From: Acidobacteriota bacterium
GTDB taxonomy: Bacteria > Acidobacteriota > Blastocatellia > Pyrinomonadales > Pyrinomonadaceae
Reading direction: 5' to 3'
Length of the DNA: 10,286 nt
Assembly (NCBI GenBank): GCA_003222935.1
Contig: QHXL01000283.1
Location: 8,999 to 19,284, forward strand
The notes below the pieces were generated by a model. The model made no database searches and was not told where the DNA came from. It worked only from the letters and a program-made list of their open reading frames with translations. Below are positions 6,851 to 10,286 of the stretch, piece after piece. The translations under genes and the position numbers were made by a program. The stretch's first letter is position 1. Each line of letters opens with the position of its first letter.

Positions 6851-6928
6851 GAGGCTCTTTAGCTTGTCGTGACTCTAAATAGCGGGAGATCGAACTGTAG
6901 AGAGCGGATGATTGTCTCCGAAGTGTTG

Positions 6929-6937
6929 TGGTATATT
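6929..6937 (+). promoter_or_regulatory. Candidate extended -10 promoter of yebC
   Basis: TG-G-TATATT lies 42 nt before the yebC start. No good -35 box is found at standard spacing, which fits extended -10 promoters. A start near 6943 would leave a leader of about 37 nt containing AAAGGA. It lies just downstream of the repeat element, so yebC probably has its own promoter separate from the kinase operon. Confidence 0.45.
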
Positions 6938-6979
6938 CCAAAATCTACCCACAGTCTTATTCCAAAAGGAACGAACTCA

Positions 6980-7723
<744 letters not shown>

Positions 7724-7766
7724 TATCAATGCGCGATATACTTTGGAACCTCATGCAAAAGTAACG

Positions 7767-7886
7767 TAGTCAGCCGCAGATAAACGCAGAAAGACGCAGA
7801 TCAGAATAAGAAACAGTCAGCTGTTTTTGACTCTTTGTGATCTGCGTCTTTCTGCGTTTATCTGCGGCTGACTAACCTGTTTTTTT
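7767..7886 (+). terminator. Long hairpin with CGCAGA iterations and T-run after yebC
   Basis: Positions 7767-7803 and 7838-7874 are perfect reverse complements over 37 bp, separated by a 34-nt loop. The loop holds its own hairpin, AAACAG-TCAG-CTGTTT (7811-7826). Each arm is built from three CGCAGA units spaced about 10 bp apart. A run of seven T (7880-7886) follows 5 nt after the stem. The position after yebC and the T-run fit an intrinsic terminator. The length is far beyond a normal one, so it is more likely a repeat element that also terminates transcription. From memory, similar CGCAGATAAACGCAG repeats are scattered through many environmental bacterial genomes. Confidence 0.65.
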
Positions 7887-7895
7887 GCGAGAGGA

Positions 7896-7970
7896 GCTTT
7901 AGTTGTCGTGCTCTGGTTACAGGTGAGACGACACTATTTTCAAGTCACGACAAGCTAAAGCATATCGGAC
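7896..7970. repeat. Inverted repeat of the GCTTTAG..TTGTCGTG family
   Basis: GCTTTAGTTGTCGTG (7896-7910) pairs with CACGACAAGCTAAAGC (7946-7961) with one bulged base. The right arm continues into GTCCGATAT read on the minus strand (7962-7970), the same sequence that flanks the 6621-6850 element. It lies between the converging yebC and GH94 genes and ends 21 bp from the GH94 stop codon. Nothing else is recognisable in the 7724-7991 spacer apart from the preceding hairpin. Confidence 0.7.
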
Positions 7971-7991
7971 ATTTTGGCTGTGTTATCTGCT

Positions 7992-9359
7992 TCATCGGTC
8001 GTCCGACAGCAGAATCTCATCTCCATCTACTGCAACGCCATCCAACTCGATAGTGCTGATCCCTCGATTTATTCCGAACGGATTCTCCACTTTAATGTGG
8101 TACACAGCACGGTTTCGCCGGTAAGTGATTTCAAACTCGCGCCACCAACGCGGTATACACGGATCGATCTGCAAACGATCGGCTTGTAGCTTGAATCCAA
8201 GAATCGATTCCAGGCCGGCGCGATACATCCAACCTGCTGAACCCGTGTACCAGGTCCACCCACCTCTTCCGGTATGTGGCGGGACCGCGTAGACGTCACC
8301 AACCGCGACGTACGGTTCAACTTTGTATTTGTGCAAACCCGCGCGGGTTGATGAGTGGTTGATTGGATTTAGCAGTGAGAACAATTCACCAGCTCGTTCG
8401 CCGTCGCCCAACATCGAGTACGCAATCAAAGTCCAGATCGCCGCATGAGTGTATTGTCCGCCATTCTCGCGAACACCGGGTACGTAGCCTTTGATGTAAC
8501 CGGGATCGAGTCGACCCTTATCAAACGGTGGAGTAAACAGAATCACCAGTCCATCACCGCGGCGAATCAAGTACTCCTCAACCGCGGCCATGGCTCGCGT
8601 CATTCGATACTGGTCGGATGCGCCGGATATCACAGACCACGACTGCGCAATCGAGTCGATTCGACATTCTTCATTTTGCGCGGAACCCAGCGGCGTTCCA
8701 TCGTCGAAATAAGCGCGCCGATACCAATCGCCATCCCAGCCTTTCTCTTCAAGACTTTTCTTCAAATCTGTCAGGTGCTGCCGATAACGTTCACTGCGCT
8801 GAGTCTCTTTTCTTCGTTCCACGAACGGCAAAAAAGCAGAGATGGCTGTATACAAAAACCAACCTAGCCAGACGCTTTCACCCATCCCCAGATGGCCCAC
8901 TCGATTCATTCCATCGTTCCAATCGCCGGCGCCCATCAAAGGCAAACCGTGACGTCCGACGGCGAGACTGCGATCGATGGCGCGACAACAATGTTCGTAG
9001 ATGTCTGCTTGTTCACTGGAGACCGCGGGTTCCATGTAGACGTCATGCTGGCCTGGCTCGAGTAGAGGCTGTTCGATAAAAGAGACTACATCGTCTAAAA
9101 CCGAAGCGTCGCCGGTCACATCAATGTAGAAACCGGTAACAAAAGGAAGCCACAACAGATCGTCAGATATTCGAGTGCGAACGCCTCGACCGCTTGGCGG
9201 ATGCCACCAGTGTTGTACGTCGCCCTCCTTGAACTGGTGATGCGCAGCCACAATGATTTGGTCGCGCGTGACTTTACGCGAAATCCAAAAGCGCCGCCGG
9301 ATTGGTAGAACGCTGTTCGAGCCCAAACGCGACACGATAAGCTTTGGTAGAGCAACCAA
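7992..9359 (-). pseudogene. GH94 (cyclic beta-1,2-glucan synthase C-terminal region), downstream fragment
   Basis: This minus-strand frame has 455 codons if read from ATG 9359. Only the part from about residue 32 (RDQIIVAAHHQFKEGDVQHW) matches GH94; the first 31 residues are an out-of-frame reading of the upstream segment. Family motifs follow: WWHPPSGRGVRTRISDDLLW, GLPLMGAGDWNDGMNRVG (DWNDGMN encoded at 8904-8924), GYVPGVRENGGQYTHAAIWT, and HTGRGGWTWYTGSAGWMYRA. GH94 enzymes are phosphorylases. In cyclic beta-1,2-glucan synthases this domain controls glucan chain length by phosphorolysis. The C-terminus (ELDGVAVDGDEILLSDDR) stops a little short of what I recall for the family. Codon-level conservation is good on both sides of the break, so the lesion is recent or artefactual. 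Alternatively, the fragment could be made from an internal start, but it would lack the catalytic segment. Confidence 0.85.
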
Positions 9360-10286
9360 CGATTGAGCATTATGTCCAGGGCCGCGTCAGGCGTTTTTAC
9401 TTCGACGGCACCCAGCACTTGATCCCAATGTGACAGCACCTGCTCAAATGCAGCATTGACACTACCCAACTGACGAAACTGTTCCACCAGTTGACGTGCT
9501 GCGTCTTTCGATTCTGCCTGTCCTATAAAAAAAGCAACTTCACGCGCTTCGTTTGGCTCAAGTTCGATTTGAATCTGCAACGCCGCACATGGATCAAGCC
9601 CGGCCCCATCGCGATTCGCCAGGCTGACACGACGAAGCGCCGCTGGCTTATCCAGTGAACCGTTGCGACCGATGAACTGTTTCCGATCGCACGTCGCACT
9701 CGATAACGACTCGCTGGTGGAAACAAATGCGACGCGATTGGCGAACTCATTGTTGAATGGATTGTGAGCAAAAATCGCCGAAAGTGATTTGTCGATTTCG
9801 GTGATCACATATGGAGCTGACTGGTGACGCAACACGCCAAGCACCATCTCGTTGTACAGCGTCAGCGTGAGCTTTCGCTTGCGACCGGTGCGATTCCGAA
9901 GCCGCAGCAGCGATACTTTTACTTCCGACTCGAGTGGCGCAAAAACGAGAAGTTCCTGCGCAATTCCATGACTCGTATGTTCGAAAACGCTGTAACCCTG
10001 GCCGTGGCGAATTAAGTAAGGCTCCCTTTCGCGAATTGGAAGTGCAGTAGTAGTCCAAACACTGCCCGAATCCTCATCACGCAGATAGATCACTTCGCTT
10101 GATGGATCGCTAATAGCGTCGTTGGACCATGGTGTTAGTCGATTTTCCCGACTGTTGATCGACCAGGTATAGCCGCCGCCAGTTTCAGTGACCTGAAACC
10201 CGAAGTCTTTTTTGTTGCCGATTACGTTGATCCAGGGCAGGGGAGTCCACTGATCTTCTCCGAGCACAGTTACGTACTCACGACCA
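9116..10286 (-). pseudogene. GH94 (cyclic beta-1,2-glucan synthase-like), upstream fragment, runs off right edge
   Basis: Read on the minus strand from the right edge, the frame is open (GREYVTVLGEDQWTPLPWIN and on), so the true start lies outside the window. The GTG at 10267 is internal, not the start. The segment matches the N-terminal beta-sandwich and the beginning of the (alpha/alpha)6 barrel of GH94 domains of NdvB/cyclic beta-1,2-glucan synthases: TWSINSRENRLTPWSNDAIS, LPIREREPYLIRHGQGYSVF, LTLYNEMVLGVL, and LNRWLLYQSLSCRVWARTAF then YQSGGAFGFR (R codon at 9278-9280). After FGFR the reading shifts into non-family sequence and stops at 9116. Complete proteins of this type are very large (well over 2,000 residues) and carry a GT84 synthase part upstream, but whether one is present here cannot be seen. 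Free-standing GH94 enzymes are an alternative. Confidence 0.85.
9264..9280 (-). other. Frame break / deletion junction in the GH94 gene
   Basis: On the minus strand, FGFR ends at 9278 and the family sequence resumes at RDQ (CGC codon 9266-9264) in another frame, with only 11 nt between. Family members carry about 17 residues here, starting DQLQD (remembered, not searched). The simplest explanation is therefore a deletion of about 40 nt, which is not a multiple of three. CGCG occurs at both ends of the 17-nt junction, compatible with recombination between short repeats. The missing stretch contains the conserved FRDxxQD aspartates. Confidence 0.7.

Larger units (their letters stand above)
6609..6873. 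repeat. Repeat copy apparently interrupted by the 6621-6850 element
   Basis: GTCCGATATGCTTT (6609-6622) on the left and CTTTAGCTTGTCGTGAC (6857-6873) on the right match the two halves of one continuous copy found on the other strand at 7944-7970. Both halves contain CTTT, which is consistent with an insertion into an older copy and a possible 4-bp target duplication. This is inferred from one comparison. The right half also aligns, as an intact unit, with 7883-7915. Confidence 0.5.

Noticed and set aside
6717..6941. Minus-strand open frame of 74 codons in the kinase-yebC gap
   Set aside because: It runs through the palindromic repeat element, with no ribosome binding site and no coding character.
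6869..6979. N-terminal extension of YebC by 37 residues
   Set aside because: The family begins at MSGHSKW. The extension overlaps the repeat and the candidate promoter, and AAGGA supports ATG 6980.
7767..7874. CRISPR-like array suggested by repeated CGCAGA units
   Set aside because: The units are about 10 bp apart with no unique spacers, the whole forms one inverted repeat, and no cas gene is near.
8445..9079. Plus-strand open frames of 140 and 153 codons
   Set aside because: They lie antisense to well-conserved GH94 sequence and their translations look like arbitrary-frame products.

Overview
The window looks like chromosomal DNA from an Acidobacteriota-type bacterium, perhaps Blastocatellia. 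This is inferred from remembered features: moderate GC, a long Ser/Thr kinase with one membrane span and a TPR C-terminus, and many palindromic intergenic repeats. No rRNA or other decisive marker is present.

Layout. Positions 1-250 hold the 5' part of an unrecognised minus-strand gene that runs off the left edge. A complete tRNA-Leu(CAG) with encoded CCA lies at 547-633 on the minus strand behind a near-consensus sigma70 promoter. Two small plus-strand membrane-protein genes of unknown function follow (806-1135 and 1165-1611). After a hairpin repeat comes a tight plus-strand cluster: yggS (PLP homeostasis), yggT (membrane protein), a DUF167/YggU protein, and a 974-residue receptor-like Ser/Thr kinase with a TPR C-terminus (1861-6517). 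A 462-bp gap, packed with nested inverted repeats, separates this cluster from a yebC gene (6980-7723). yebC ends in a very long hairpin followed by a T-run. From 7992 to the right edge, on the minus strand, lies the C-terminal GH94 region of a cyclic beta-1,2-glucan synthase-like protein. It is split into two reading frames.

Main points of interest. (1) The GH94 gene appears to have lost about 40 nt exactly where the family carries its FRDxxQD catalytic segment. This predicts a pseudogene, unless it is an assembly error. (2) Three intergenic regions share a repeat family with the core GCTTTAGC. One site has a 230-bp element with perfect 39-bp terminal inverted repeats and a mirrored inner pair of palindromes, and it seems to interrupt another repeat copy. 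(3) A perfect 37-bp inverted repeat built of roughly 10-bp CGCAGA units follows yebC. (4) The adjacent pair of small membrane proteins is the best candidate for an undescribed functional unit, but nothing in the sequence proves a function.

How the genes fit together. yggS-yggT-DUF167 is a widely conserved neighbourhood. The kinase start lies 28 nt after it on the same strand, so co-transcription is likely. yebC has its own candidate promoter, and yebC and the GH94 gene converge on the repeat-rich spacer at 7724-7991. No complete mobile element, CRISPR array or recognised defence system is visible.
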